A DNA stretch of 64,000 bases from Candidatus Flexifilum affinis (GTDB lineage Bacteria; Chloroflexota; Anaerolineae; Aggregatilineales; Phototrophicaceae). Below, in pieces: positions 18,028-26,881 of the stretch. The stretch lies in the NCBI GenBank assembly GCA_016713325.1, contig JADJPJ010000004.1, forward strand, positions 248,001 through 312,000, given 5' to 3'. Within the stretch, counting starts at the first letter, position 1; every line of letters starts with the position of its first letter. Under the pieces are notes generated by a model. It saw nothing but the letters and a program-made list of their open reading frames with translations. It was not told the DNA's origin and did no database searches. Position numbers and translations under genes: made by a program.

Positions 18028-20337
18028 ATGACTCAGTATAACGGAATGAATTCACCGATCAAGCGTATCGGATTCATCGGCAATCATTTACCGCGCCAGT
18101 GTGGGATTGCCACATTTACAACCGATCTGTGCGAAGCCATTGCGACAGAATTCAGCGAAACAACGTGCATTGTTCTGCCTGTCAACGACACCGCCGACGG
18201 CTACGTCTACCCGCCTAGTGTCCGCTTTGAAATCGCAGAAAGAGACATTGCCTCTTATCGTCGCGCGGCAGATTTTCTGAATATCAACAACGTCGATATT
18301 GTCAGCTTGCAGCATGAATATGGGATTTATGGCGGACCAGCAGGGAGTCATATTCTTGCCCTGTTGCGAGATTTGCAGATGCCGATCGTCACAACACTGC
18401 ACACGATTCTGGAGCATCCCAATCCCGATCAGTCTCGGGTGCTGCAAGAAGTGACCTCGCTGTCCGCACAGGTAATCGTCATGAGTGAGCGGGGGATCGA
18501 CTACCTGAAGCAAATTTACGGGGTCCCAGCTCAGAAAATCACTTACATTCCCCACGGTATTCCCGACGTGCCATTCACTGACTCCAGCTTTCACAAGGAT
18601 CTGTTTGGGGTCGAAGGAAAAATGGTGCTGCTTAGCTTTGGATTGTTATCCAGGGGTAAGGGAATCGAAGATGTCATTGCTGCGCTCCCTGCCATCGTTG
18701 CTCAGCATCCTGATGTCGTCTATCTCGTCCTTGGCGCAACCCATCCTCATGTCATACGAAACGAAGGCGAAGCCTATCGCCTGTCTCTACAGCGCCTGGC
18801 ACGCGATAAGGGTGTTGAAGGCAACGTCATTTTCTTCAACCGCTTCGTGACGCTGGCGGAACTCAATCAGTTCATAAGCGCAGCGGATATTTACCTCACC
18901 CCCTACCTGAATCCAGCGCAGATTACCTCTGGCACGCTTGCCTATACTCTTGGCGCCGGCAAAGCCATCATCTCGACTCCTTACTGGTATGCCGAAGAAA
19001 TTCTCGCCGATGAGCGCGGGGTGCTCATCCCCTTCAACGATTCAGGAAGTCTCGCAGAGGCGGTGATTGATCTGCTGGACAACGAAGCCAGGCGTGATGC
19101 GATGCGTAAACGGGCCTATATGTTTGGCCGCCAGATGATCTGGCCGGAGGTCGCACATCGCTATATGGAGAGTTTTGAACGCGCCCGAGCAAAACGGACG
19201 CATGCATCCCCGTCCAGCCTGGTGATCAAACCTTTGGATCAGCGCCCTGGTGAGTTGCCGCCTCTTAAACTTGACCATCTACAGCACATGACGGATGACA
19301 CCGGCATCCTTCAGCATGCCACATTCATCGTTCCCAATTATCATCACGGTTACTGTACTGACGACAATGCGCGTGCCTTGATTGTCACCACCTATCTTGC
19401 AGAACTGGAACTCGGCAATGGCCAATCGCTCTCCCTGGGAACCCGATATCTGGCCTTTGTCACGTATGCCTTCAACGATGAGACCGGCCGCTTTCGCAAT
19501 TTTATGGACTACCAACGGCATTGGCTGGAAGACAATGGATCAGAAGACAGCCATGGTCGTACCTTGTGGGCGTTAGGCACGGTGATAGGGCGTTCGAATA
19601 TGCCCGCCCTGACCAGTATGGCGAGCCAATTATTCGAACGCGCCTTGCCGGCCGTCCTTGAGTTCACCAGCCCGCGTGCATGGGCATTTGCGTTGATTGG
19701 AATTCACGAATACTTGCAGAGATTTGACGGCGATCGCCTGATCGGTCAAATCGGTGCTGAACTGGCTGAGCGATTGCATACCTTGTATCAGGCCAACCGC
19801 ACCGATCAATGGCACTGGTACGAAAAAGAACTGGCATATTGTAATGCCGTACTTCCGCATGCTCTGCTGATCTGCGGCGAGTGGCTATCGAATGAGGCAA
19901 TGACGTCCGCCGCGCTGGAGTCGCTGAATTGGCTGGTGGGCGCACACGGCGTCGGTACGCCGAGCGCGCATTTTGTGCCCGTCGGTTCCAATGGTTTCTA
20001 TCAACAGGGGGGTGAACGCGCCAGGTTCGACCAGCAGCCCGTTGAAGCACAGGCGATGGTTTCCGCTTCACTGGAAGCCTATCGATTGACCGGCGCCGCA
20101 TACTGGCGCTCAGAAGCCCAACGTGTTTTTGAGTGGTACCTGGGTCGAAACGATCTCAATCTATCCGTCTATGATCCGACAACCGGCGGTTGTCGGGATG
20201 GACTGCATCCTGACCGGGCGAATGAGAATCAAGGCGCTGAATCGACCCTGGCATTTTTGCAGTCCTCGTTAGAATTGCGACTGGCGGACAACATCTTACA
20301 AACAACGCACCAGCTGAAAGGAGAATTGGTGACCTGA
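18028..20337 (+). CDS. GT4-family glycosyltransferase with C-terminal alpha-helical glycosidase-like domain
   Basis: The first 400 residues are a GT-B glycosyltransferase of family 4: IGFIGNHLPRQCGIATFT (nucleotide-sugar glycine loop), VSLQHEYGIYGGPAG, YIPHGIPDVPF and LLSFGLLSRGKGIEDVI, with a late E-x7-E-type region near SGTLAYTLGAGKAIISTPYW. Residues about 410-770 form a helical region (TDDTGILQHA, YCTDDNARALI, HGRTLWALG) like an alpha/alpha-barrel carbohydrate domain. ATG 18028 is chosen because AGAAGGA precedes it; an upstream in-frame start at 17971 lacks a site. The stop overlaps the next ATG by one base. It probably builds or modifies a mannose-type glycan with the GH130 partner. Its GC content is clearly lower than that of its neighbours. 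Confidence 0.85.
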   Translation: MTQYNGMNSPIKRIGFIGNHLPRQCGIATFTTDLCEAIATEFSETTCIVLPVNDTADGYVYPPSVRFEIAERDIASYRRAADFLNINNVDIVSLQHEYGIYGGPAGSHILALLRDLQMPIVTTLHTILEHPNPDQSRVLQEVTSLSAQVIVMSERGIDYLKQIYGVPAQKITYIPHGIPDVPFTDSSFHKDLFGVEGKMVLLSFGLLSRGKGIEDVIAALPAIVAQHPDVVYLVLGATHPHVIRNEGEAYRLSLQRLARDKGVEGNVIFFNRFVTLAELNQFISAADIYLTPYLNPAQITSGTLAYTLGAGKAIISTPYWYAEEILADERGVLIPFNDSGSLAEAVIDLLDNEARRDAMRKRAYMFGRQMIWPEVAHRYMESFERARAKRTHASPSSLVIKPLDQRPGELPPLKLDHLQHMTDDTGILQHATFIVPNYHHGYCTDDNARALIVTTYLAELELGNGQSLSLGTRYLAFVTYAFNDETGRFRNFMDYQRHWLEDNGSEDSHGRTLWALGTVIGRSNMPALTSMASQLFERALPAVLEFTSPRAWAFALIGIHEYLQRFDGDRLIGQIGAELAERLHTLYQANRTDQWHWYEKELAYCNAVLPHALLICGEWLSNEAMTSAALESLNWLVGAHGVGTPSAHFVPVGSNGFYQQGGERARFDQQPVEAQAMVSASLEAYRLTGAAYWRSEAQRVFEWYLGRNDLNLSVYDPTTGGCRDGLHPDRANENQGAESTLAFLQSSLELRLADNILQTTHQLKGELVT

Positions 20338-21821
20338 TGGCTAAACTCACCCTGCCTCATCCCAACGTCAAACGCAACCGAGATAAGCTCGTTGGGGATT
20401 CTTCACGTGTCATTGCCCGGCCACTTCTTCCGGAGGATCCGCAGCGTATTGCCAGAATCATTCAACGCGTGATCGATCTGCCGGATGCAACCGCCGATGA
20501 ATTGCGGGCGCGGGTGATGACTGATTTTGCTGACCGGCACAAAGATATCCAGGCCATTTTTGCCCGACACTTGAATAAGGTCAAAGACTACCTGCCTGCT
20601 GATGGGGTGCTTACCGAGACGAAGAAAGCGCTCATTGGCGCTTATTTCACCATGGAGTATTCCATTGAGTCGGCTGCCTTGTTCAACCCCTCGATCGTGC
20701 CTCACCCTGACCAAAGCGGCGTAGTGGAAGGCAGTCTTCGCTTTGTGATGAGCCTGAGAGCAACAGGCGAAGGCCATTTGTCCTCCATCGTGTTTCGTAC
20801 CGGACTGCTGGACTCACACAACACACTTCTGGTCGATCCCATTAGCCACTATGTCGTCACCCCGGAGCTTCACCTGGATGCGGTTTACGATCTGAATCTA
20901 TTCCGGTTGACGCTTCAGGAAATGGGCGCCGATAACGAGGTCACGCGTTATCTTCTCAACCAACTGCATGGCAGTTTCTCATATTATGGCTTGCAGAGGA
21001 GCATCGAGTCGCTTCGTGCAGACCCTCGCTTTCCCGTGAAACGTCAAAACAAGTCACTTGAGGTTATCTCCTGGCTGGCGAATTCCAATTACGAGATTTA
21101 TTTCGAGCCGAATCACCTGATGTCTGAACGGGTTATCTTCCCTACCTCGAAAACGGAAAGTCGTGGCATTGAAGATGCTCGCTTCGTCCAGTTCTTCAAT
21201 GATGATGGTCAGGTGATGTACTATGCGACCTATACAGCGTATAACGGTGTGAACATTCTTCCCCAGTTGCTTGAAACGAGGGATTTCGTCAACTTCAAAA
21301 TATCGACCTTGAACGGCAAAGCGGTTCAAAACAAAGGCATGGCGCTGTTCCCACGAAAGATCCGGGACCGCTATGTCATGCTGTCGCGCCAGGATGGCGA
21401 GAATAACCGCATTATGTTCTCTGACAATATTCACTTCTGGCATGAATCTATGATCATTCAGGAACCCAGTCACCCCTGGGAATTCATCCAGCTTGGAAAC
21501 TGTGGATCTCCCCTTGAAACCGAGCAAGGTTGGATTGTCCTGACTCATGGGGTAGGACCCATTCGCCAGTATTCGATAGGGGCTATCCTGCTCGATCTTG
21601 AAAACCCGGCAAGGATCATTGCCTACCTGGAGGAGCCGTTGCTCGTGCCTCATAAAGAGGAACGTGAGGGTTATGTGCCGAATGTCGTGTATTCGTGTGG
21701 ATCACTGATCCACAATCATGAATTGGTCATCCCCTATGCAATGTCCGATGTGATGTCGGGAACGGCGACAGTGCGCGTCGATGAATTGCTGGCTGGCATG
21801 CGAAGGATCGAGGACAGTTAG
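20337..21821 (+). CDS. GH130-family glycoside phosphorylase
   Basis: A 494-residue five-bladed propeller-type protein of the GH130 family (beta-mannoside phosphorylases and relatives). Motifs seen are YEIYFEPNHLMSERVIFPTS with SRGIEDARFV, then NKGMALFPRKIRDRYVMLSR, and GNCGSPLETEQGWIVLTHGV. The E-D-A-R-F segment holds the aspartate used as the general acid in this family. About 80 N-terminal residues precede the propeller. It is translationally coupled to the GT4 gene by a one-base overlap. The pair is known from stress-related gene islands in other bacteria, as I recall. Substrate specificity (mannose linkage) is inference from the family. Confidence 0.85.
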   Translation: MAKLTLPHPNVKRNRDKLVGDSSRVIARPLLPEDPQRIARIIQRVIDLPDATADELRARVMTDFADRHKDIQAIFARHLNKVKDYLPADGVLTETKKALIGAYFTMEYSIESAALFNPSIVPHPDQSGVVEGSLRFVMSLRATGEGHLSSIVFRTGLLDSHNTLLVDPISHYVVTPELHLDAVYDLNLFRLTLQEMGADNEVTRYLLNQLHGSFSYYGLQRSIESLRADPRFPVKRQNKSLEVISWLANSNYEIYFEPNHLMSERVIFPTSKTESRGIEDARFVQFFNDDGQVMYYATYTAYNGVNILPQLLETRDFVNFKISTLNGKAVQNKGMALFPRKIRDRYVMLSRQDGENNRIMFSDNIHFWHESMIIQEPSHPWEFIQLGNCGSPLETEQGWIVLTHGVGPIRQYSIGAILLDLENPARIIAYLEEPLLVPHKEEREGYVPNVVYSCGSLIHNHELVIPYAMSDVMSGTATVRVDELLAGMRRIEDS

Positions 21822-21824
21822 CCG

Positions 21825-21890
21825 CCCAAAGCCATGCGTATGTCATTCCTGCCACGCTTCACGCAGGATGCCATAGCCCGGCGCGCGCCA
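21825..21890 (-). pseudogene. C-terminal remnant of a GNAT acetyltransferase
   Basis: On the minus strand the sequence reads YGILREAWQE followed by a stop, which matches LGYGILREEWQ near the end of the acetyltransferase at 16.1-16.7 kb. The nucleotide match (CTTCRCGCAGGATGCCATA) is also clear. Nothing upstream continues the protein, so only the 3' tip of a paralogous gene remains, joined to unrelated sequence at about 21890. Confidence 0.6.
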
Positions 21891-21903
21891 CCCTATACGA
21901 GTA

Positions 21904-22104
21904 TTAATTCCACCAGTTGTAGGCTGATATGCCCAGGCGGTCGATGGCCGGGGCATTGTGCAGCATCTGCGCCGCGACGAGCGCTTCCGCGCACCTGCCA
22001 GGACTGCGCTTGATCGCGAGCGATTTCAGGCAGTCGTTCAAGTAGTGCTTGAGCGAGCATCCGGACCTCTCCTCAAATGGACTCTCTTCTGCGTACGACC
22101 CCAC
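21904..22104 (-). CDS. Short frame, unrecognised, possibly a fragment
   Basis: A 66-residue frame (MGSYAEESPFEERSGCSLKH... ending LGISAYNWWN). The mix of residues is protein-like and ends with a clean stop, but I see no ribosome-binding site and recognise no family. Next to the GNAT remnant, it may be another piece of a decayed gene or mobile element. The remaining part of this 440-bp gap is the PHO-box promoter. Confidence 0.25.
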   Translation of the reverse strand: MGSYAEESPFEERSGCSLKHYLNDCLKSLAIKRSPGRCAEALVAAQMLHNAPAIDRLGISAYNWWN

Positions 22105-22186
22105 GGCATTCGGGCAGATTCCCTGCCCTGATTGCGAAATAGGCCCAAGGACTCCGCAAGATCGGCCACCTGGCCCATCTCACTTC

Positions 22187-22225
22187 TTGACCTTTGCTTA
22201 ACATTCTCTTAAAATAGATTTAACA
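22187..22225 (+). promoter_or_regulatory. PHO box (four direct repeats, 11-bp period)
   Basis: TTGACC (22187), TTAACA (22198), TTAAAA (22209) and TTAACA (22220) are spaced exactly 11 bp start to start, with 5-bp spacers. This is the arrangement bound by PhoP/PhoB-type response regulators. TATAGG at 22249-22254 could be the -10, and it would place transcription start almost at the ATG 22262, giving a leaderless message. The gene controlled is a phosphate permease, which agrees with a phosphate-starvation promoter. Confidence 0.75.
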
Positions 22226-22261
22226 ATCGAGGCTGGACCTAGTGTTTGTATAGGCATACCC

Positions 22262-23248
22262 ATGGCGGTATTGAGTTTAGCGGCCATCCTCATCCTGACT
22301 TTTGCTTTCGGATATCTGAACGGCCTGAATGGCGCCGGAAGCATCGTCGCGACGATGATCTCCACCCGGGCGCTCAAGCCCAGCACTGCAAAGCTTCTGA
22401 CGATCCTGTGTCTGTGCATCGGACCCTTCATCTTCGGCCTGGCCGTCACCGGCTCGATCAGCGTCAACCTGGTGCGCTGGTATGCCGTGACCACGCCGGT
22501 CATGATCGCAGCGCTCGCCGGCGCCGTCGGTTGGATTGGCTTCGCGGCCTGGCTCAAGATTCCGTGCAGCGCCACGCAGGCCTTCATCGGCAGCCTGGTC
22601 GGCGCGGTGTGGGCCGGGTTCGGCGCGCAGGCGATCATCGCCGACGGCGTGCTGCGGTCGATGGCGGCGCTCTTCCTGTCGCCCGTGCTCGGCATTGTCG
22701 CCGGGTACTTCATCGTCAAGCTCTCCTACCGAGCCAGCCTCACCGCGACCCCGCGCGTGAATCGCTGGTTCAGGAACGCACAGGTGCCGATGAGTCTGCT
22801 GGTGGCGCTGTCGTTCGGCTCGAATGACGGTCAGAAGCTGATGGGCATCCTGGCACTCGGTCTGGCCGCTACCAGCGGCAGCGATTACTCGGTGCCGTAC
22901 TGGGCGGCGGCGTTCAGCGCCGTGGCGATGGCCGTGGGCACGATGGTCGGCAGCCAGCGCGTCAGCCACAAATTGGGGAAGCAGTTGTGCAGCGTTCAGC
23001 CGATCCACGGGTTTGGCGCGCAGACCGCATCCGGTATCGTCATCTTCAGCGCCTCCCTGTTGGGCAGTCCGGTCAGCGGCTCGCAGGTGATCGCCTCTGC
23101 CATTGTCGGCGCGGGCAGCGCAGAACGGCTGCGTCACGTCCGCTGGGGGGAGTTCCGCCAGATTCTCCGCGCATGGTTGTTTACGATTCCCCTTTCCGCG
23201 CTGGTGGGGGCGGTCGTCTATCTGCTCATGCACGGGCTGTTTACATGA
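22262..23248 (+). CDS. Low-affinity inorganic phosphate transporter, Pit family
   Basis: A polytopic membrane protein of 328 residues with the PiT repeat signature twice: FGYLNGLNGAGSIVATMIST near the N-terminus and LSFGSNDGQKLMGILAL in the middle, the G-x-N-D-G/A-type segments that line the phosphate path. About ten hydrophobic helices are evident. Uptake of metal-phosphate is driven by protons or sodium. It overlaps the DUF47 gene (ATGA), the usual partner. Note that the first repeat has NGLNGAG where the canonical form is NGxNDxA, so one Asp is replaced by Gly. Confidence 0.92.
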   Translation: MAVLSLAAILILTFAFGYLNGLNGAGSIVATMISTRALKPSTAKLLTILCLCIGPFIFGLAVTGSISVNLVRWYAVTTPVMIAALAGAVGWIGFAAWLKIPCSATQAFIGSLVGAVWAGFGAQAIIADGVLRSMAALFLSPVLGIVAGYFIVKLSYRASLTATPRVNRWFRNAQVPMSLLVALSFGSNDGQKLMGILALGLAATSGSDYSVPYWAAAFSAVAMAVGTMVGSQRVSHKLGKQLCSVQPIHGFGAQTASGIVIFSASLLGSPVSGSQVIASAIVGAGSAERLRHVRWGEFRQILRAWLFTIPLSALVGAVVYLLMHGLFT

Positions 23249-23898
23249 AGCTGACGTCGCCCTTCAAAACATTTCCGTTCAAATGGACGAGAACCCGTAA
23301 GCCCGACCCGTTTCTGACGGCGCTGCTCGATCAAACCCAGCAGGTGATCGAAGGCGCGAAGGCCGTCCTGACCTATATGGACGAGCCGACCGGCCAGAAT
23401 GCCCGGCAGGTGTACCTGATCGAGAAGGATGCCGACGAGGTCCGCCGCTTGCTGATCGTGCAGCTCAAGCGAGCGTTTATCACGCCGATCGACCGTGAGG
23501 ATCTGTTTGGCCTGTCGCGAGCCATCGACGACGTGCTCGACTATCTTTTCTCGCTGGTGCGCGAGATGCACCTGCTCAAAGTGCCGCCGAACGAGCACCT
23601 CAAACGTATGGCCGAGGTACTGGCGCAGTGCGCCGGTGAACTGCACCAGGCGATCGCGCATATGGAGCATCAGGCCGACCGGGCCATCGAGCATTCGGTG
23701 CGCGTGCGCCGCCTGGAAAATGAAATGGATAAGCGTTACGTGGCTGCGCTGAAGGATCTCTACGAAAAGGTCGAGACGTCCGAAGAGGTCGTGACGGTGC
23801 TGAAGATGCGCGAGATCTACCGCCACATGATTCACGCGGCGAACAGCGCCGAACAGGCTGCCAACCTGATCAACGACGTGCTGGTCAAGCTCACATAA
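23245..23898 (+). CDS. DUF47/PhoU-like phosphate transport regulator
   Basis: A 217-residue all-helical protein of the DUF47 (PhoU_div) family: IEKDADEVRRLLIVQLKRAFITPIDREDLFGLSRAIDDVLDYL is the characteristic region near residues 55-100, with acidic metal-binding E-x3-D and D-x3-D patterns. Such proteins are encoded beside Pit permeases and are thought to regulate them. The gene starts inside the pit stop codon (ATGA), so the two are translationally coupled and share the PHO-box promoter. Confidence 0.92.
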   Translation: MKLTSPFKTFPFKWTRTRKPDPFLTALLDQTQQVIEGAKAVLTYMDEPTGQNARQVYLIEKDADEVRRLLIVQLKRAFITPIDREDLFGLSRAIDDVLDYLFSLVREMHLLKVPPNEHLKRMAEVLAQCAGELHQAIAHMEHQADRAIEHSVRVRRLENEMDKRYVAALKDLYEKVETSEEVVTVLKMREIYRHMIHAANSAEQAANLINDVLVKLT

Positions 23899-23902
23899 CC
23901 GC

Positions 23903-23930
23903 TTGCGAATGTTAAGGTGGCCGCTATAAT
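23903..23930 (+). promoter_or_regulatory. Predicted sigma70-type promoter for the following ABC operon
   Basis: TTGCGA at 23903-23908 and TATAAT at 23925-23930 are separated by 16 bp. Downstream lie several TTAA words (23933, 23942 and 23954), the last two close to 11 bp apart, reminiscent of the PHO box upstream of pit but less regular. AGAGGAGG before the TTG start codon is the ribosome-binding site. Confidence 0.6.
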
Positions 23931-23963
23931 CGGTTAAAGTGTTTAAGAGGAGGTTAAGTTACG

Positions 23964-25046
23964 TTGAAGAAGCTAGCATTTGCACTCACTGTACTGCTGC
24001 TCCTGGTCACCCTGCTGCCCGTAGTGGCACAGGAAGACACTCTCACCGTGCTCTGCACCCCGCAGGAAGACTGGTGCGTCGCCATGACGCAGGCGTTCCA
24101 GGAAGAGACCGGGATTGCGACGAGCTACGTCCGCCTGTCCTCCGGCGAGTCCCTGGCCCGCATCCGCGCCACGGCTGACAATCCCGATTTCTCGGTGTGG
24201 TGGGGCGGTCCTGCCGACGCATTCATTGCCGGCAATGAAGAAGGATTGCTGGAAGCCTACGAGTCCCCGAATGCCGAACTGATTGACCCCGCCTACCTGG
24301 GCGCCGACAACAGTTGGGCCGGCGTCTATGTCGGCGCGCTGGGCTTCTGCTCCAACGTCGAACTGCTGGAAGAACTGGGCCTGGAAGCGCCGAATTCGTG
24401 GGAAGATCTGCTGGACCCGGCGCTGGGAGGCAATGTCGCCATGGCCCACCCCGCGACTTCCGGCACGGCCTTCACCGCTTTTTGGACAATGGTCACGCTG
24501 AAGGCGGATGAATTGGAAGCTGCTGCGGCCGGCACCGGCTACGACGACAGCGGCGCGCCCACGCAGGAAGCGATCGACTCCGCGTTCGAATACTTCACAG
24601 CGCTGCACCAGAACATCCTCCAGTACACCCGCTCCGGCTCGGCTCCTGGGCGCATGGCCGGCACCGGCGAGGTGGCCGTGGCCATCATCTTCTCGCATGA
24701 CTGCGTGAAGCTCCAGGTCGAAGGCTTCGAGGGCATCGTCGTCAACACGTTCCCCGAAGAGGGCACCGGCTACGAGATCGGCGGCATGGCCATCATCAAG
24801 AATGCGCCGGAACCTGAGTCGGCCCGGATGTGGTTCGATTGGGCGCTGACCGCGGATGCGCAGGCGATCGCCCAGACCGTGAACTCGCTCCAGCTTTCGA
24901 CCAATCCTGAGACTCCCGTGTCGGACCTGTCGGTCAATCTGTCCGAGGTGAACCTGGTGGAATACAACTTTGCCGCCGCCGGGGCGAACCGCACGGCGCT
25001 GGTCGAGCGCTTCGACGCCGAGGTCGCGCCGACCCCGGTCGAGTAG
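23964..25046 (+). CDS. ABC transporter substrate-binding protein, Fe(III)/2-aminoethylphosphonate type
   Basis: A TTG start (after AGGAGG) gives a signal peptide KKLAFALTVLLLLVTLLPVVAQ with cleavage after VVA and no lipobox. The mature part (DTLTVLCTPQEDWCVAMTQA..., FSVWWGGPADAFIAGNEEG, GMAIIKNAPEPESARMWFDW) is the FbpA-like class-II binding-protein fold, which is used for ferric iron and for 2-aminoethylphosphonate (the PhnS2 group). The adjoining phosphate genes make phosphonate attractive, but the tyrosine ligands of iron binders cannot be ruled out by eye. A hairpin separates it from the permease gene, as is common where the binding protein is made in excess. Confidence 0.85.
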   Translation: MKKLAFALTVLLLLVTLLPVVAQEDTLTVLCTPQEDWCVAMTQAFQEETGIATSYVRLSSGESLARIRATADNPDFSVWWGGPADAFIAGNEEGLLEAYESPNAELIDPAYLGADNSWAGVYVGALGFCSNVELLEELGLEAPNSWEDLLDPALGGNVAMAHPATSGTAFTAFWTMVTLKADELEAAAAGTGYDDSGAPTQEAIDSAFEYFTALHQNILQYTRSGSAPGRMAGTGEVAVAIIFSHDCVKLQVEGFEGIVVNTFPEEGTGYEIGGMAIIKNAPEPESARMWFDWALTADAQAIAQTVNSLQLSTNPETPVSDLSVNLSEVNLVEYNFAAAGANRTALVERFDAEVAPTPVE

Positions 25047-25065
25047 TCTTCTCTCAAAACAGCGC

Positions 25066-25089
25066 GGGGACGTTCACCAGAACGTCCCC
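25066..25089 (+). terminator. Hairpin between binding-protein and permease genes
   Basis: GGGGACGTTC (25066-25075) and GAACGTCCCC (25080-25089) form a perfect 10-bp stem with loop ACCA, followed by ATTTGTTATTT. It is probably an attenuating terminator or an mRNA 3' stabiliser that keeps binding-protein message above permease message. Confidence 0.75.
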
Positions 25090-25091
25090 AT

Positions 25092-26879
25092 TTGTTATTT
25101 CAGGACGCTTCATTGAACCAACTGAGACGCACCCTCAAGGACTTTTCGCGCACCTTCCGGGACCCTGTGCTGGCGATCGGCCTGCTGATCGCCGTGCTGT
25201 TTGTCGTGGTGACCATCCTGCTGCCACTGCTGTCGATGATCGCAACCGGTGTTTCGGGCGAAGGGCTCACCGATCTCCAGCGATTCGTGACTGACCCGGT
25301 CTACCTGAACATCATCCGCAATACGATCGTGCTGGGCCTGACGGTGGCCATCGGCGGGACGCTGCTCGGCTTTCTTTTTGCCTACGTACAGGTGAAAGTG
25401 AAAGCGCCATTCAAAGGCTTCATGCACATCATCGCTCTGGTGCCGATCATCTCCCCGCCTTTCGCCCTGGCCAGCGCCATCATTCTGCTCTTTGGCCGCA
25501 ATGGCCTCATCACGCGCGACATCTTTGGCACGCGCTGCCTGTGGGGCGAGGGGCGCGGCTGTAACGACATTTATGGGCTGGACGGCCTGACACTCGTCCT
25601 GGCCCTGTCGCTGTTCACCGTCGCCTACATGAACCTGAAAGGCATGCTGGAGGCGCTTGACCCGGCGCTGGACGAGGCGGCCACCAATCTGGGCGGCAGC
25701 AAGTGGCACATCTTCCGCACGGTCACCGTTCCGATGCTGGTCCCGGGCATTGCCGGCTCCTTCCTGCTGCTGTTCGTCGAGGCGATCGCCGACCTTGGCA
25801 ACCCCCTGGTGCTGGGCGGCAACTACGAGGTGTTGGCCACGCGCATCTACGTCTCAATCGTCGGCCTGTTCGACACCAACGCGGCAGCGGCGCTGTCGAT
25901 CGTCCTGCTCATCCCGTCGCTGACCGTCTTCATGGTGCAGCGCTACTGGATCAACCGGGCATCGGTAGTCTCCGTGACCGGCAAGCCGACGGGCAAGCCC
26001 CAGCAGATCGATCACCCGGTGGTGCGCTGGGTGTTGTTCGCCATGGTCATGGCGGTCTGCCTGCTGATTGTCGCCATCTACGGGACGATCTTCGTCGGTG
26101 CGTTCACCGAAGTGCTGGGGGTCAACAATTCGTTCACCCTGTCCCACTTCGACTTCGTGATCAACGGCTATGGCGCGGAAGCGATGACCGACACCACCAT
26201 TCTGTCGTCGATCGCCACGCCCATCGCCGGCTTGCTGGGCATCTTCATCGCCTTCCTGGTCGTGCGCAAGCCGTTCCCCGGCCGCGGCACCCTCGACTTT
26301 GCGACGATGCTCGGCATCGCGCTGCCCGGCACTATCCTGGGTATCGGCTACGTGATTGTCTTCAACAACCCGTGGGAGATCACGCTGCCCATTGGCGACC
26401 CACCGACGGTGATCACCCTCTTACCCAAACTGGCGGGAGGGCGCGGCCTGCTGGGCGGCGCGCTGGCCATCATCCTGGTGTATATCGTGCGCAGCGTCCC
26501 GGCGGCGCTGCGATCTGGCGTGTCGCTCCTATCGCAGATCGACCCGGCTATCGAAGAAGCCTCGACCAGCCTGGGGGCCGACAACGCGCAGACCTTCCGG
26601 CGCATCACCCTGCCGCTGATCCGGCCGGCATTTTTGTCTGGCCTGATGTATGCCTTCGCCCGTTCGATGACGACGATCTCCGCCATCGTCTTTCTGACCA
26701 CCCCGCAGACGAAGATCATGACGGCGCAGATTCTGAACGAGGTCGAGAACGGACGCTTCGGCAATGCTTTTGCCTACTGCGTCATCCTTATTCTGATCGT
26801 GCTGATTTCAATCGGTATCCTGACGGTGCTGGTGGGTGGCTCCAGTTCGGCTAGCCGCGGTCTGCAAGGAGGAGCCTGA
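25092..26879 (+). CDS. ABC transporter permease, two fused FbpB-type domains
   Basis: The 595-residue membrane protein has two homologous halves of about six helices each. Each half has an EAA loop for the ATPase: DEAATNLGGSKWHIFRTVTV near residue 195 and EEASTSLGADNAQTFRRITL near residue 495. Fused permeases of this kind occur in ferric-iron and 2-aminoethylphosphonate (PhnU2) importers. The start is a TTG, either at 25092 or, perhaps better, at 25113 (LNQLRRTLKDF), since no strong ribosome-binding site decides. The ATPase gene follows after 2 bp. Confidence 0.88.
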   Translation: MLFQDASLNQLRRTLKDFSRTFRDPVLAIGLLIAVLFVVVTILLPLLSMIATGVSGEGLTDLQRFVTDPVYLNIIRNTIVLGLTVAIGGTLLGFLFAYVQVKVKAPFKGFMHIIALVPIISPPFALASAIILLFGRNGLITRDIFGTRCLWGEGRGCNDIYGLDGLTLVLALSLFTVAYMNLKGMLEALDPALDEAATNLGGSKWHIFRTVTVPMLVPGIAGSFLLLFVEAIADLGNPLVLGGNYEVLATRIYVSIVGLFDTNAAAALSIVLLIPSLTVFMVQRYWINRASVVSVTGKPTGKPQQIDHPVVRWVLFAMVMAVCLLIVAIYGTIFVGAFTEVLGVNNSFTLSHFDFVINGYGAEAMTDTTILSSIATPIAGLLGIFIAFLVVRKPFPGRGTLDFATMLGIALPGTILGIGYVIVFNNPWEITLPIGDPPTVITLLPKLAGGRGLLGGALAIILVYIVRSVPAALRSGVSLLSQIDPAIEEASTSLGADNAQTFRRITLPLIRPAFLSGLMYAFARSMTTISAIVFLTTPQTKIMTAQILNEVENGRFGNAFAYCVILILIVLISIGILTVLVGGSSSASRGLQGGA

Positions 26880-26881
26880 TC

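Noticed and set aside
21904..22104. Transposase fragment
   Set aside because: It lies beside a gene remnant, but no DDE or other transposase motif can be seen in the 66 residues, so no family was assigned.
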